Assembly (NCBI GenBank): GCA_964579825.1 | Contig: CAZOHT010000009.1 | Location: 1 to 64,000 of the forward strand | Origin: SPCO01 sp964579825 | GTDB taxonomy: Bacteria > Chloroflexota > Limnocylindria > Limnocylindrales > CSP1-4 | Direction of reading: 5' to 3' | DNA length: 64,000 nucleotides | In this document: piece after piece, positions 52,015 to 60,309 of the stretch | Numbering within the stretch: position 1 is the stretch's first letter | How the letters are laid out: each line of letters opens with the position of its first letter | Made by a program: the position numbers and the translations under genes | Notes under the pieces: model-generated | Told to the model about the DNA's origin: nothing | The model's input: the letters and a program-made list of their open reading frames with translations, nothing else | Database searches by the model: none

Positions 52015-52204
52015 GCGGTCGGCGGCGCTCTTGCGGACCGTACCTTGGGCGTAGGACGCGATCCTGCCGGTGCCGGACCACACCGGACCCTGGCGGGACG
52101 TTCAGCGGCGGGTGAGGGGCACTTTTCGGGCCGGTCGCGCGTCTTGCCGTTGGCGCGGTCCAGACGATCCGCCGCGACCCCATGTAACCAGAGGTTCCCG
52201 ATCC

Positions 52205-52657
52205 ATGTCTCGCTTCGTCCTTGCCCTGACCGTCATGTCGTTCGCCCTCGTGGCGTGCGCCGGTCCGGCACCGTCCAGTTCGCCGTCGTCCGCTCCATCC
52301 GCTCCGGCCGCCGAGCCGAGTACCGCTCCGCCGGCCGATGGCCAGGCCCAGCCCGCCGTCTGGTGGGTCGCTCCCGGTGAGACGCTGGGCGCGACGACCA
52401 CGACCATCAAGGCGATCCTCAACGAGCGCGCGTGCGCGAGTGGCCAGTCCCCTGAGGGCCGAGTGCAGGAGCCCGTCATCGAATACACGGCCGAGGCGGT
52501 CACGGTGACGATCTCGGTCGCGGGCCGGGGTGGCGTCCAGGATTGCCCGAGCAACCCCGAATTCCCGATCACCATCACGCTGACCGAGCCGCTGGGCGAT
52601 CGTGCCCTGCTCGACGGTGGCTCGATCCCGCCGCGGGACGCGACGACCACCCCGTGA
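52205..52657 (+). CDS. Small lipoprotein, unknown function
   Basis: 150 residues from ATG 52205. A lipoprotein signal ends in the lipobox LVAC (Cys19 region), followed by a Ser/Pro/Ala linker and a small domain with two cysteines (RACASGQ, VQDCPSN) that could form a disulfide. The frame is open upstream, but that stretch lacks a ribosome site. I recognise no named domain. It lies alone between the DUF1800 promoter and the ArsR-SRPBCC gene. Confidence 0.72.
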   Translation: MSRFVLALTVMSFALVACAGPAPSSSPSSAPSAPAAEPSTAPPADGQAQPAVWWVAPGETLGATTTTIKAILNERACASGQSPEGRVQEPVIEYTAEAVTVTISVAGRGGVQDCPSNPEFPITITLTEPLGDRALLDGGSIPPRDATTTP

Positions 52658-52690
52658 GTCTCGATGGCAACTGAGGCCCGACGGTTGCCG

Positions 52691-52720
52691 TTGACAGGTG
52701 ACTGGCTAGTCACATATAGT
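52691..52720 (+). promoter_or_regulatory. Near-consensus promoter with an operator in its spacer
   Basis: TTGACA (52691-52696) and TATAGT (52715-52720) are 18 bases apart. The perfect 6-4-6 palindrome GTGACTGGCTAGTCAC (52698-52713) fills the spacer. The -10 box ends 7 bases before the ATG, so the mRNA is probably leaderless. The encoded ArsR-type protein is the obvious candidate repressor. Confidence 0.75.
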
Positions 52721-52727
52721 GCCGGCC

Positions 52728-53495
52728 ATGACCGATCCGATGGCGCCGATCTTCCGGGCACTCGCTGACCCGGCCCGGCGCGAGTTGCTCGACCGACTCG
52801 AAGAGCGCGATGGCCAGACGCTCGGGGAGTTGTGCGCGTACCTGCCGCAGATGACGCGGTTCGGGGTCATGAAGCACCTCGGGGTGCTGGAGGAAGCCGG
52901 ACTGGTGCGGACCGTGAAGGTCGGCCGGGAGAAGCGCCACTTCCTGGATCCCGTGCCCATCCGACTCGTCCACGACCGCTGGATCGGCAAGTTCGCCGCT
53001 CCGATCGTGGGCGCCATCGTTTCCATCAAGCACGCATTGGAGACCGAGATGGACCCGATCGATCACGTCTACTCCACCTACATCAAGTCGAGCCCGGACC
53101 GGGTCTGGAAGGCCGTCACCGATGGTGACGACACGGTCCGCTACTACTACGGCACGCGCGTCATCTCCACGTGGGACGTCGGCGCGCCCCTGCGGTACGA
53201 CTACCCGGATGGCTCGGTCGCGGCCGATGGCTCGATCGTCGCCATCGATCCCGGTCGAAGCGTCACGATGCTGTTCCATCCGCGCTGGGATCCGGAGATC
53301 GAGGCCGAGGGTCCGGTCCGAATGACGTGGGCGATCGAGCCCGCCGATGGCGGGATGACCCGCCTCACGGTGACCAGCGCGTTGGTGCCTGGGTCGCGCG
53401 TCGAGTCCGAGTTCACGGGCGGAGTCGTGTATATCGTGTCCGGCCTGAAGACGTTCCTGGAGACGGGCGTGGCGCTGGCGGCTGCCGCGGGCTGA
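52728..53495 (+). CDS. ArsR-family regulator fused to an SRPBCC (AHSA1) domain
   Basis: 255 residues. Residues 1-95 are an ArsR winged helix (PIFRALADPARRELLDRLEERDGQTLGELCAYL; recognition helix TRFGVMKHLGVLEEAGL). From about residue 108 an AHSA1/SRPBCC hydrophobic-ligand domain follows (YIKSSPDRVWKAVTDGDDTVRYYYGTRV). A ligand bound in the SRPBCC pocket could control DNA binding. ATG 52728 is preferred over an upstream GTG because the -10 box ends 7 bases before it. The operator overlapping its own promoter suggests autorepression. Confidence 0.87.
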   Translation: MTDPMAPIFRALADPARRELLDRLEERDGQTLGELCAYLPQMTRFGVMKHLGVLEEAGLVRTVKVGREKRHFLDPVPIRLVHDRWIGKFAAPIVGAIVSIKHALETEMDPIDHVYSTYIKSSPDRVWKAVTDGDDTVRYYYGTRVISTWDVGAPLRYDYPDGSVAADGSIVAIDPGRSVTMLFHPRWDPEIEAEGPVRMTWAIEPADGGMTRLTVTSALVPGSRVESEFTGGVVYIVSGLKTFLETGVALAAAAG

Positions 53496-53583
53496 CATCC
53501 GGAACCGAGCGGACGGCGCGATGAAGCGGAGATGGAGGTCGAGGTGCCGGCACCCGTCCGGCGCCTCGCCACGTCCGGTGGGC

Positions 53584-53989
53584 TTGCGCGAGACGCAACC
53601 AACGTCGCCGAGAGGTCCGTTCGGTCCCCGGCCCGTCGGATCCTTGTGCGTGGCACAACGTTCGCGTGGCGAAAGGGTCACGACCAGCGCACGACACGCG
53701 ATCGACTGTCGTGTGCATCCGGGTGCCTGGTCCCGCAGCGACAGTGCTTGCATTCGACGCAAGGTAGGGTGTCGGTCTTGCGCCTAGCGCAACGAAACGG
53801 CACGGACGCACCCCGGTGCGCATCTGATGACGCAATCTGACGATCCCGGACGCCGTGAGGGTCGAGATGTGGCATCGGATGCGGCTTTCCGGGGTCCTCC
53901 TGCACCAGATGCAGCGTCATCTGCTACGCGACAGGCACCTGGACAGTCGTCCGAGTGCCCGGACGCACGATGTGGCGCACTGGATGCGC
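53584..53989. repeat. Cluster of eleven short inverted repeats in a non-coding region
   Basis: The 820-base gap 53496-54315 has no convincing gene. Between 53584 and 53989 lie at least eleven perfect short palindromes, several of the form TTGCGC-N3-GCGCAA: 53584-53598, 53644-53658, 53661-53673, 53690-53713, 53747-53763, 53778-53792, 53807-53820, 53872-53882, 53900-53914, 53934-53959 and 53975-53989. Arm lengths are 5-7 bases. They might be protein-binding sites, a structured RNA or a decayed mobile sequence. Nothing known is recognised. Confidence 0.6.
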
Positions 53990-53991
53990 AT

Positions 53992-54083
53992 CGCCCGCGC
54001 CGGGCCCGGCCCACCACCCCCGCGCCGCGCCCGCGCCGCCCCCCGCCCCGCCCGGCCCCCGCTGCGCCCCCCGGGCCCAGCGC
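53992..54083. other. C-rich low-complexity block (G-rich on the minus strand)
   Basis: About 90 bases are almost entirely G+C with strong strand asymmetry; the minus strand has repeated runs of 3-6 guanines that could form a G-quadruplex. It separates the palindrome cluster from the coxM promoter region. Confidence 0.55.
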
Positions 54084-54128
54084 AAAGCCCGCCCGAGCCC
54101 AGGTCGTTGACTCGTCACACGATTCCCG

Positions 54129-54158
54129 TTGACGCCGAGCCGACCCGGGACCGATACT
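54129..54158 (+). promoter_or_regulatory. Probable promoter of the form I cox operon
   Basis: TTGACG (54129-54134) and GATACT (54153-54158) are 18 bases apart; transcription would start near 54165, giving a leader of about 150 bases before coxM. Confidence 0.45.
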
Positions 54159-54250
54159 CAACGGCAATCCTGAGCTCCGGACCTGCGGTCCTCGACGGTC
54201 GAACGAACGGCCGTTGCCGACCCCGTCCGCGATCGTCGCCACAGCTCTGA

Positions 54251-54271
54251 GCCCGTCCGGGCTGGACGGGC
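54251..54271 (+). promoter_or_regulatory. Hairpin in the coxM 5' leader
   Basis: GCCCGTCC-GGGCT-GGACGGGC, a perfect 8-bp stem with 5-base loop, 44 bases before the coxM start. It could be a regulatory or stabilising leader structure. Confidence 0.45.
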
Positions 54272-54315
54272 CGACATCGTCACCGCGAACAGCGGTGGAG
54301 GAGGGTCGCAGCGCG

Positions 54316-55191
54316 ATGATTCCCGGCCAGTTCGACTACGTCCGCCCGGGGAGCCTGGGAGAGACGCTGCAGATCCTCAAGGATCGGGAAGGCGAGGCGA
54401 AGCTGCTGTCCGGCGGCTACAGCCTTATCCCGTTGATCAAGTTGCGCCTGGCGCAGCCGGCCCTGCTCGTTGACATGCGAGACCTGACCGGCCTCGACGG
54501 CATCTCAGAGACTGACGACCACCTCGTGATCGGGGCGAAGGCGACCCACCGGCAGATCCACGAGAACGACATCGTCCAGGCCCGCTACCCAGGCATCGTC
54601 GACATCTCGGCCACGATCGGCGACCCGCAGGTCCGCAACTGGGGCACGATCGGCGGCTCGGTGGCGCACGCCGATCCGGCGTCGGACTGGCCGGCGTTCC
54701 TCATCGCGACGGGCGCCACGATCATCTGCACGAGCCAGGCCGGCGAGCGCGCGATCCCGGCCCGCGAGTTCTTCCTCGACACCTTCCAGACGGCCATCGA
54801 GCCGACCGAAGTCCTCACCCAGGTCCGCCTGCCACGCCGCCCGAAGGCGTCCGGCGGTGCCTACGAGAAGCTCGAGCGCAAGGTCGGTGACTTCGCCACG
54901 GTGGGCGTCGCGGTCATGGTGCGACTCGATGCGGATGGCACGATCAAGGGAGCCGGTATCGGCGTGACCGGGGTCGCCGCCACGCCGTTCGCGGCCACCG
55001 ACGCGGAAGCCATCCTGGCGGGCAACGCGCCGTCGGATGCGCTCTTCCGCCAGGCCGGCGCGGCCGTCGGTGCGCAGAGCAGTCCCGGCGGCGATGTCCG
55101 GGGTCCCGTCGACTACAAGCGGGCGATGGCCGCGGAGATGACCCTCAGGGCGCTTCGCACAGCCGTCCAGCGCGCACTCGCATACGCGTAG
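54316..55191 (+). CDS. coxM: CO dehydrogenase medium (FAD) subunit, form I
   Basis: 291 residues from ATG 54316, with GGAGGAGGG 10 bases upstream; the frame is open to 54214, but that extension has no family similarity. FAD motifs: SGGYSLIPLIKLRLA (about 32-46) and TIGGSVAHADPASDWPA. It receives electrons from the iron-sulfur subunit and passes them to quinone via the membrane. First gene of an M-S-L operon, the order of true aerobic CO dehydrogenases. Confidence 0.94.
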   Translation: MIPGQFDYVRPGSLGETLQILKDREGEAKLLSGGYSLIPLIKLRLAQPALLVDMRDLTGLDGISETDDHLVIGAKATHRQIHENDIVQARYPGIVDISATIGDPQVRNWGTIGGSVAHADPASDWPAFLIATGATIICTSQAGERAIPAREFFLDTFQTAIEPTEVLTQVRLPRRPKASGGAYEKLERKVGDFATVGVAVMVRLDADGTIKGAGIGVTGVAATPFAATDAEAILAGNAPSDALFRQAGAAVGAQSSPGGDVRGPVDYKRAMAAEMTLRALRTAVQRALAYA

Positions 55192-55206
55192 GGAGACCGA
55201 CCACCG

Positions 55207-55719
55207 ATGAGCACCCAGCACATCAGCGTCACCGTCAACGGGGCGGTCCAGGAGGCGGACGTCGAGCCGCGTCTCCTGCTCGTCCACTTCCTGCGCGACA
55301 CGCTCGGGCTGACCGGGACCCACATCGGCTGCGACACGAGTCACTGCGGCGCCTGCACGGTCCATCTTGACGGCGAGAGCGCCAAGTCCTGCACCGTCCT
55401 CGCCGTCCAGGCGGACGGTCGGGAGGTGAAGACCATCGAAGGCATGGCCGACGGCGCCACGCTCCATCCGCTCCAGCAGGCGTTCTGGGACCAGCACGGC
55501 CTCCAGTGCGGCTTCTGCACGCCGGGCATGATCATGCAGTCCGCCTGGCTCCTGGGCGAGAACCCCGACCCCACGGACCTCGAGATCCGCGAGGGGATCA
55601 GCGGCAACCTGTGCCGCTGTACCGGCTACGTGAACATCGTGAAGGCCATCCAGCAGGCCGCCGCCGAGATGGCCGCGGCCGCCGAGACCCAGACCGGTTC
55701 GCCGGTCGCGGCCGGTTGA
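55207..55719 (+). CDS. coxS: CO dehydrogenase small (iron-sulfur) subunit, form I
   Basis: 170 residues with both [2Fe-2S] clusters: GCDTSHCGACTVHLDG for the ferredoxin-like domain; QCGFCTPGM and LCRCTGY for the helical domain. It carries electrons from the Mo/Cu site to FAD. About 60% alike by eye to the form II small subunit at 37665. It lies 15 bases after coxM and 16 bases before coxL. Confidence 0.95.
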   Translation: MSTQHISVTVNGAVQEADVEPRLLLVHFLRDTLGLTGTHIGCDTSHCGACTVHLDGESAKSCTVLAVQADGREVKTIEGMADGATLHPLQQAFWDQHGLQCGFCTPGMIMQSAWLLGENPDPTDLEIREGISGNLCRCTGYVNIVKAIQQAAAEMAAAAETQTGSPVAAG

Positions 55720-55735
55720 GCGGGGAGTGACGGAT

Positions 55736-58120
55736 ATGACGACAGAGGCAGAGCCCCGCACCAGCGCCGCGATCGGCGGCATGGGTCACTCGGTCAAGCG
55801 CAAGGAAGACCCCCGCTTCATCCGCGGGCAGGGCGAGTACATCGACGACGTCAACCTGCCCGGGCAACTGTGGCTCGACATCGTCCGCAGCCCGTACGCC
55901 CACGCGAAGATCAAGTCCATCGACTCGTCGGAGGCGCTCAAGATCCCCGGCGTCGCCGCGGTCGTCACCGGCAAGGACCTGGAGGGCTACAAGCTCCACT
56001 GGATGCCGACACTGGCCGGCGATATGCAGATGGTGCTCCCCGTGGACACGGTCATGTACCAGTCGCAGGAGGTCGCGGCGGTCATCGCCACGTCCCGCTA
56101 TGCCGCCGCCGACGGGGTGGCGGCGGTCATGGTCGACTACGAGCCGCTTCCGGTGATCGTCGATCCGCACAAGGCGCTCGAGCCCGACGCATTCGTGCTC
56201 CGGCCGGACCGCGGGCCCGACAAGCAGACCAACCACGCCTGGCACTGGGAATCCGGCGATCGCGCCGCGACGGATGCCGACCTGGCCGCCGCCGACATCC
56301 ACATCGAGCAGGACATCTACATCCCACGGATCCACGTCGCGTCGATCGAGACGTGCGGCTGCGTCGCCGACTGGGACCCGGTCCGTCAGCAGCTCACCCT
56401 GCACATGACCAGCCAGGCACCGCACGCGATCCGGACGGTGCTCGCCCTGGTCGCCGGTGGCGCCGGCCTGCCCATCTACGAGCAGAACATCCGGGTCAAG
56501 ACGCACGACATCGGCGGTGGCTTCGGCGGCAAGGTGCCGGTCTACCCGGGCTACGTCCTCGCCGTCGCCGCCTCGTTCCTGACCGGCAAGCCGGTCAAGT
56601 GGATCGAGGATCGCTCGGAGAACCTGCAGGCCGATTCGTTCGCCCGCGACTACCACATGCACGTCGAGATGGGTGCCACCAAGGACGGCAAGATCACCTC
56701 GCTCAAGGCCAAGACGATCGCCGATCACGGCTACACGGATGCCGCCGCGGATCCGTCGAAGTTCCCGGCCGGCCTGTTCAACGTCATCACCGGCTCGTAC
56801 GACTTCCCGACCGCTTTCGTGGAAGTGGATGGTGTCTACACCAACAAGCCGCCCGGTGGCGTCGCCTACCGCTGCTCGTTCCGCGTGACCGAGGCCGTCC
56901 ATGCCATCGAGCGCATGGTCGACATCCTCGCCCACGACATCGGCAAGGACCCGGCCCAGCTCCGGATGGAGAACTTCATCCAGCCCGAGCAGTTCCCGTA
57001 CAAGACGCCGACCGGCTGGTCGTACGACTCGGGCAACTACCCGGCGGCGCTGCAGAAGGCCCTGGACATGATCGACTACGCCGGCCTCCGCAAGGAGCAG
57101 GCGGAGAAGCGCGCCCGTGGCGAGTTCATGGGCATCGGCATCAGCAGCTTCACCGAGATCGTCGGGGCCGGGCCGTCGCACGACTTCGACATCCTGGGCA
57201 TCAAGATGTTCGACTCGTGCGAGATCCGGGTCCATCCGACCGGCAAGGTGCTGGCCCGGATCGGCGTCCAGAGCCAGGGCCAGGGCCACGAGACCACGTT
57301 CGCCCAGATCATCAGCGAGGAGCTCGGGTTCCCGGTCCAGGACATCAAGATCGAGTACGGCGACACGGACACGGCACCCTACGGGCTCGGGACCTACGCC
57401 TCGCGCTCGACGCCGGTCGCCGGCGCCGCCACCGCGATGGCGTCGCGCAAGATCCACGCCAAGGCGCGCACGCTGGCGGCGCATCTGCTCGAGGCGTCCG
57501 AAGAGGACCTCGAGTGGGAGCCCGGCAAGTTCAGCGTCAAGGGCTCGCCGGACCGGTTCAAGACGATCCAGGAGATCGCCTTCGCGGCCTACACCAACCA
57601 TCCCGCCGGGATGGAGGCCGGCCTCGAGGCGGTCGACTACTACGACCCGCCCAACCTGACCTTCCCCTTCGGCAGCTACATCTGCGTCGTCGACATCGAC
57701 AAGGGGACCGGCCGGGTCAATGTCCGTCGCTTCGTGGCGGTCGACGACTGCGGCAACATCATCAACCCGATGATCGTGGACGGCCAGATCCACGGCGGTC
57801 TCACGATGGGCCTTGCCCCGTCGCTGTACGAGGAGATCACGTACGACGAGCTCGGCAACAACCTGGCCGGTACGTTCATGGACTACCTCGTGCCGACCGC
57901 CATGGAGACGCCGAACTGGGAGACGGGCAAGACCGTCACGCCCTCGCCGCATCATCCGATCGGCGCCAAGGGCGTCGGAGAGTCGGCGACCGTCGGCGCC
58001 CCGCCGGCCATCGCCAACGCGGTCGTCGACGCCCTGTGGCATCTCGGTGTCCGCAACATCGACATCCCGATCACGCCCCAGAAGGTCTGGGCGATCCTGC
58101 ACGAGAAGGGTCTGGCCTAG
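55736..58120 (+). CDS. coxL: CO dehydrogenase large subunit, form I
   Basis: 794 residues from ATG 55736 (GGGGAG 8 bases upstream; a GTG three codons earlier is possible). The active-site loop is AYRCSFR, with Cys380 equivalent to Cys388 of Oligotropha, which ligates copper in the [CuSMoO2] centre. This motif marks form I, i.e. authentic aerobic CO dehydrogenase. Mo-cofactor motifs GGGFGGK, QGQGHETTFAQI and VKGVGESATV are present. It oxidises CO with water to CO2 and feeds electrons to respiration, supporting survival on trace CO. Confidence 0.96.
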   Translation: MTTEAEPRTSAAIGGMGHSVKRKEDPRFIRGQGEYIDDVNLPGQLWLDIVRSPYAHAKIKSIDSSEALKIPGVAAVVTGKDLEGYKLHWMPTLAGDMQMVLPVDTVMYQSQEVAAVIATSRYAAADGVAAVMVDYEPLPVIVDPHKALEPDAFVLRPDRGPDKQTNHAWHWESGDRAATDADLAAADIHIEQDIYIPRIHVASIETCGCVADWDPVRQQLTLHMTSQAPHAIRTVLALVAGGAGLPIYEQNIRVKTHDIGGGFGGKVPVYPGYVLAVAASFLTGKPVKWIEDRSENLQADSFARDYHMHVEMGATKDGKITSLKAKTIADHGYTDAAADPSKFPAGLFNVITGSYDFPTAFVEVDGVYTNKPPGGVAYRCSFRVTEAVHAIERMVDILAHDIGKDPAQLRMENFIQPEQFPYKTPTGWSYDSGNYPAALQKALDMIDYAGLRKEQAEKRARGEFMGIGISSFTEIVGAGPSHDFDILGIKMFDSCEIRVHPTGKVLARIGVQSQGQGHETTFAQIISEELGFPVQDIKIEYGDTDTAPYGLGTYASRSTPVAGAATAMASRKIHAKARTLAAHLLEASEEDLEWEPGKFSVKGSPDRFKTIQEIAFAAYTNHPAGMEAGLEAVDYYDPPNLTFPFGSYICVVDIDKGTGRVNVRRFVAVDDCGNIINPMIVDGQIHGGLTMGLAPSLYEEITYDELGNNLAGTFMDYLVPTAMETPNWETGKTVTPSPHHPIGAKGVGESATVGAPPAIANAVVDALWHLGVRNIDIPITPQKVWAILHEKGLA

Positions 58121-58148
58121 GCCCCCACGGGGTCGAGGCCAGCGCGTC

Positions 58149-59192
58149 ATGGCCGGCCGGTCCGTCTTCGTCCGCGCCGCCGAGCTGGAGGCGTCCGGGC
58201 GGCCCTTCGTGGTCGCCACGGTCGTCGCGGTCCGGCGGCCGACGTCGGCGCGGCCCGGAGCGTCCGGTCTCGTCCATCCGGACGGCACGATCGAGGGCTG
58301 GGTCGGCGGCAGTTGCGCCCAGCCGGTCGTCGTCCGCGAGGCGCTTCGGTCGCTCTCGGACGGGCAGCCTCGGCTGCTCCGCCTGAGCAAGGACGCCCCA
58401 GCCGAGGGCCGGCGGGGCGACGGCATCGTCGAACTGGTCATGACCTGCCACTCCGGTGGCACCCTGGAGATCTACGTGGAACCGCATCTGCCCGCCCCGC
58501 TGCTCTGGATCGCCGGCACGACCCCGATCGCCGGCGCACTCGCCACGCTCGGGGCCGCCGCGGGCTGGCGGGTGACCGTGTTCGACCCGGTCGCCGACCC
58601 GGACGCGTTCCCTGATGTGGAGCGGGTCATCGTCGGCACGGATCTCAAGAACCAGGACCCCGGGGCTGCGCCGGCCATCGTCATCGCGACCCAGGGCATC
58701 TGGGACGAGGAGGCCACGGCCCTCGCCCTGTCGCGCGACGCCGCGTACGTCGGCCTGGTCGCCTCGCCGACCCGGGCCGCGGTGGTCCGCGAGTGGCTCA
58801 CCGAGGAGACGATGCTCGGGCCTGAACGGATCGCCGCGCTGCGCGCGCCGGCCGGCATGGACCTGGGCGCCGAGACGGCCGAGGAAGTCGCCATCTCGAT
58901 CCTCGCCGAGCTGGTCCAGGTCCGGCGCGGGACCGCGGCCTTCGTGGCGTCGCCCGGTCCGGCCACGCTGGCCGGCGTCGGCGGCGAGATCCAGATGGCC
59001 GCTCCGGCTCCGGCCGTGGACGACATCGTGCTGCTGGATCCGGTCTGCGGGATGACCGTGGACCGGGCCCACGCGCGCCACCTCGCGGAGCACGACGGCA
59101 TCGTCTACGCGTTCTGCTCGATCGGTTGCCGGACGAGCTTCATCCGCGAGCCCACCGCCTACCTGCCCGCATCGGTATCATCGGCCGACTGA
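58149..59192 (+). CDS. XdhC/CoxI-family protein with C-terminal YHS domain
   Basis: 347 residues from ATG 58149. N-terminal XdhC_CoxI domain (VVATVVAVRRPTSARPGASGLVHPDGTIEGWVGGSCAQPVV) and Rossmann-type XdhC C-domain (LLWIAGTTPIAGALATLGAAAGW; YVGLVASPTRAAVV), then from about residue 295 a YHS domain (DPVCGMTVDRAHARHL ... YAFCSIGCRTSF). YHS domains bind transition metals and occur in copper proteins. Next to the copper-dependent form I enzyme, a role in Cu or Mo delivery is plausible. The longer open frame starting upstream is a coxL shadow. Confidence 0.85.
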   Translation: MAGRSVFVRAAELEASGRPFVVATVVAVRRPTSARPGASGLVHPDGTIEGWVGGSCAQPVVVREALRSLSDGQPRLLRLSKDAPAEGRRGDGIVELVMTCHSGGTLEIYVEPHLPAPLLWIAGTTPIAGALATLGAAAGWRVTVFDPVADPDAFPDVERVIVGTDLKNQDPGAAPAIVIATQGIWDEEATALALSRDAAYVGLVASPTRAAVVREWLTEETMLGPERIAALRAPAGMDLGAETAEEVAISILAELVQVRRGTAAFVASPGPATLAGVGGEIQMAAPAPAVDDIVLLDPVCGMTVDRAHARHLAEHDGIVYAFCSIGCRTSFIREPTAYLPASVSSAD

Positions 59193-59226
59193 CCCGAGCC
59201 CACCCGTACCCGCCCAGGAGGGCTGC

Positions 59227-59667
59227 ATGAAGTTCCAAGGTTCCGTGCCGATCAACGCGTCGCGGGAGAAGGTCTGGGCGTTCGTGACCGACCCGGAGCA
59301 GGTGGGCCAGTGCGGCCCCGGCGTCGAGAAGATCGAGGTGATCGACGCGACCCACTTCAAGGCGGTCGCCAAGGTCGGGATCGGGTTCATCAGCGCCCGC
59401 TTCAACGCCGACATGGAGTTCGCCGAGATCCAGGCGCCGGACCGGGCGCTCATCAAGGCCCACGGGCAGGCGCCAGGCAGTGCCGTGGATGCCACCGCCG
59501 AGATGCGCCTGTCGGATGGTCCGGACGGCTCGACCGTCATGGACTGGAGCGCGGACGTGAACATCGCCGGCACGCTCGCCAGCGTGGGCGCGCGCCTCAT
59601 CGAAGGCACGGCCAACAAGATGATCGGCCAGACCTTCGAGTGCATGAAGGGCAAGCTCGAAGCCTGA
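59227..59667 (+). CDS. coxG: CoxG, SRPBCC-domain membrane-docking protein
   Basis: 146 residues, AGGAGGG ribosome site. Typical CoxG start MKFQGSVPINASREKVWAFVTDPEQVGQCGPGVEKIE and end IGQTFECMKGKLEA. CoxG proteins are implicated in attaching CO dehydrogenase to the membrane and coupling it to quinone. This version lacks the C-terminal membrane tail of longer homologs. Last gene of the form I operon. Confidence 0.92.
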   Translation: MKFQGSVPINASREKVWAFVTDPEQVGQCGPGVEKIEVIDATHFKAVAKVGIGFISARFNADMEFAEIQAPDRALIKAHGQAPGSAVDATAEMRLSDGPDGSTVMDWSADVNIAGTLASVGARLIEGTANKMIGQTFECMKGKLEA

Positions 59668-59671
59668 TCGG

Positions 59672-59690
59672 CGGCCGGCGCAGTCGGCCG
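59672..59690 (+). terminator. Hairpin after coxG
   Basis: CGGCCG and CGGCCG form a 6-bp stem with a 7-base loop, starting 5 bases after the coxG stop. No T-tract. Confidence 0.35.
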
Positions 59691-59725
59691 TGCAAGATGC
59701 GGCGGCCGTCGCGCGTAGATAGGTC

Positions 59726-60295
59726 GTGACGGACGATCAGCTCCGAACCGAGGCCGTCGAACGGGCGTACCGCGACCACGCGGACGACGTCTATCGAGTC
59801 GCCTATGCGATCCTGCGCGACCCCGACGGCGCCATGGACGCGACCCATGACGCGTTCGCCCAGGCGTTCCGCCGCTGGGACCAGTACGACGCGAACCGAC
59901 CCCTCCGCCCGTGGCTCCATGGGATCGTCAGCCATCTTGCCCTCGATGCGCTGCGTCGGCGTCGCGTCCGGATCAAGGCCATCGACGCCATCGGGCGCAT
60001 CGAGGCGGTCCAGCCCGGCGCCGGGCCAGGCGGGGAGGAGATGGTCCGTCGGGTGGCGGATCGCGACCTCGTGGAATCCGCGCTCGGGGAGCTGAAGCCG
60101 GACGTCCGGGCGGCGCTCGTGCTGCGCCACTACTACGGCTACGACTACGCCGAGATCGGCGCGTTCCTGCGGACCAGTCCGGGCAACGTGGGCTCGATCC
60201 TCAGTCGCGCCCATCGAGCGCTGCGAACGCGCCTCACCACCGAACCCCACCGCCCCTCGGTCGATGACGACATCGCCCGGGGCATGACCCGTTGA
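59726..60295 (+). CDS. ECF sigma factor
   Basis: 189 residues, GTG start 4-5 bases after a GTAGATA stretch (59715-59721), so probably leaderless. Region 2: VERAYRDHADDVYRVAYAILRDPDGAMDATHDAFAQAFRRWDQYD; region 4: LKPDVRAALVLRHYYGYDYAEIGAFLRTSPGNVGSILSRAHRALR. It is followed by a membrane protein gene with TAAGGAG spacing that is likely its anti-sigma. Confidence 0.9.
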   Translation: MTDDQLRTEAVERAYRDHADDVYRVAYAILRDPDGAMDATHDAFAQAFRRWDQYDANRPLRPWLHGIVSHLALDALRRRRVRIKAIDAIGRIEAVQPGAGPGGEEMVRRVADRDLVESALGELKPDVRAALVLRHYYGYDYAEIGAFLRTSPGNVGSILSRAHRALRTRLTTEPHRPSVDDDIARGMTR

Positions 60296-60309
60296 GCCAA
60301 GGAGATCCG

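Noticed and set aside
53532..53840. A 102-codon plus-strand ORF in the 820-base gap before coxM
   Set aside because: No ribosome site or family similarity. The frame runs through several perfect palindromes, and competing frames of equal quality exist on both strands.
53584..53989. The palindrome cluster as a CRISPR array
   Set aside because: Repeats are short, divergent palindromes with irregular spacing and no conserved 25-35-base unit; no cas gene is in the window.
55598..58462. A 954-codon minus-strand frame opposite coxL
   Set aside because: It is a shadow of coxL: composition is Arg/Asp/Val/His-rich and no motif is present, while coxL is unambiguous.
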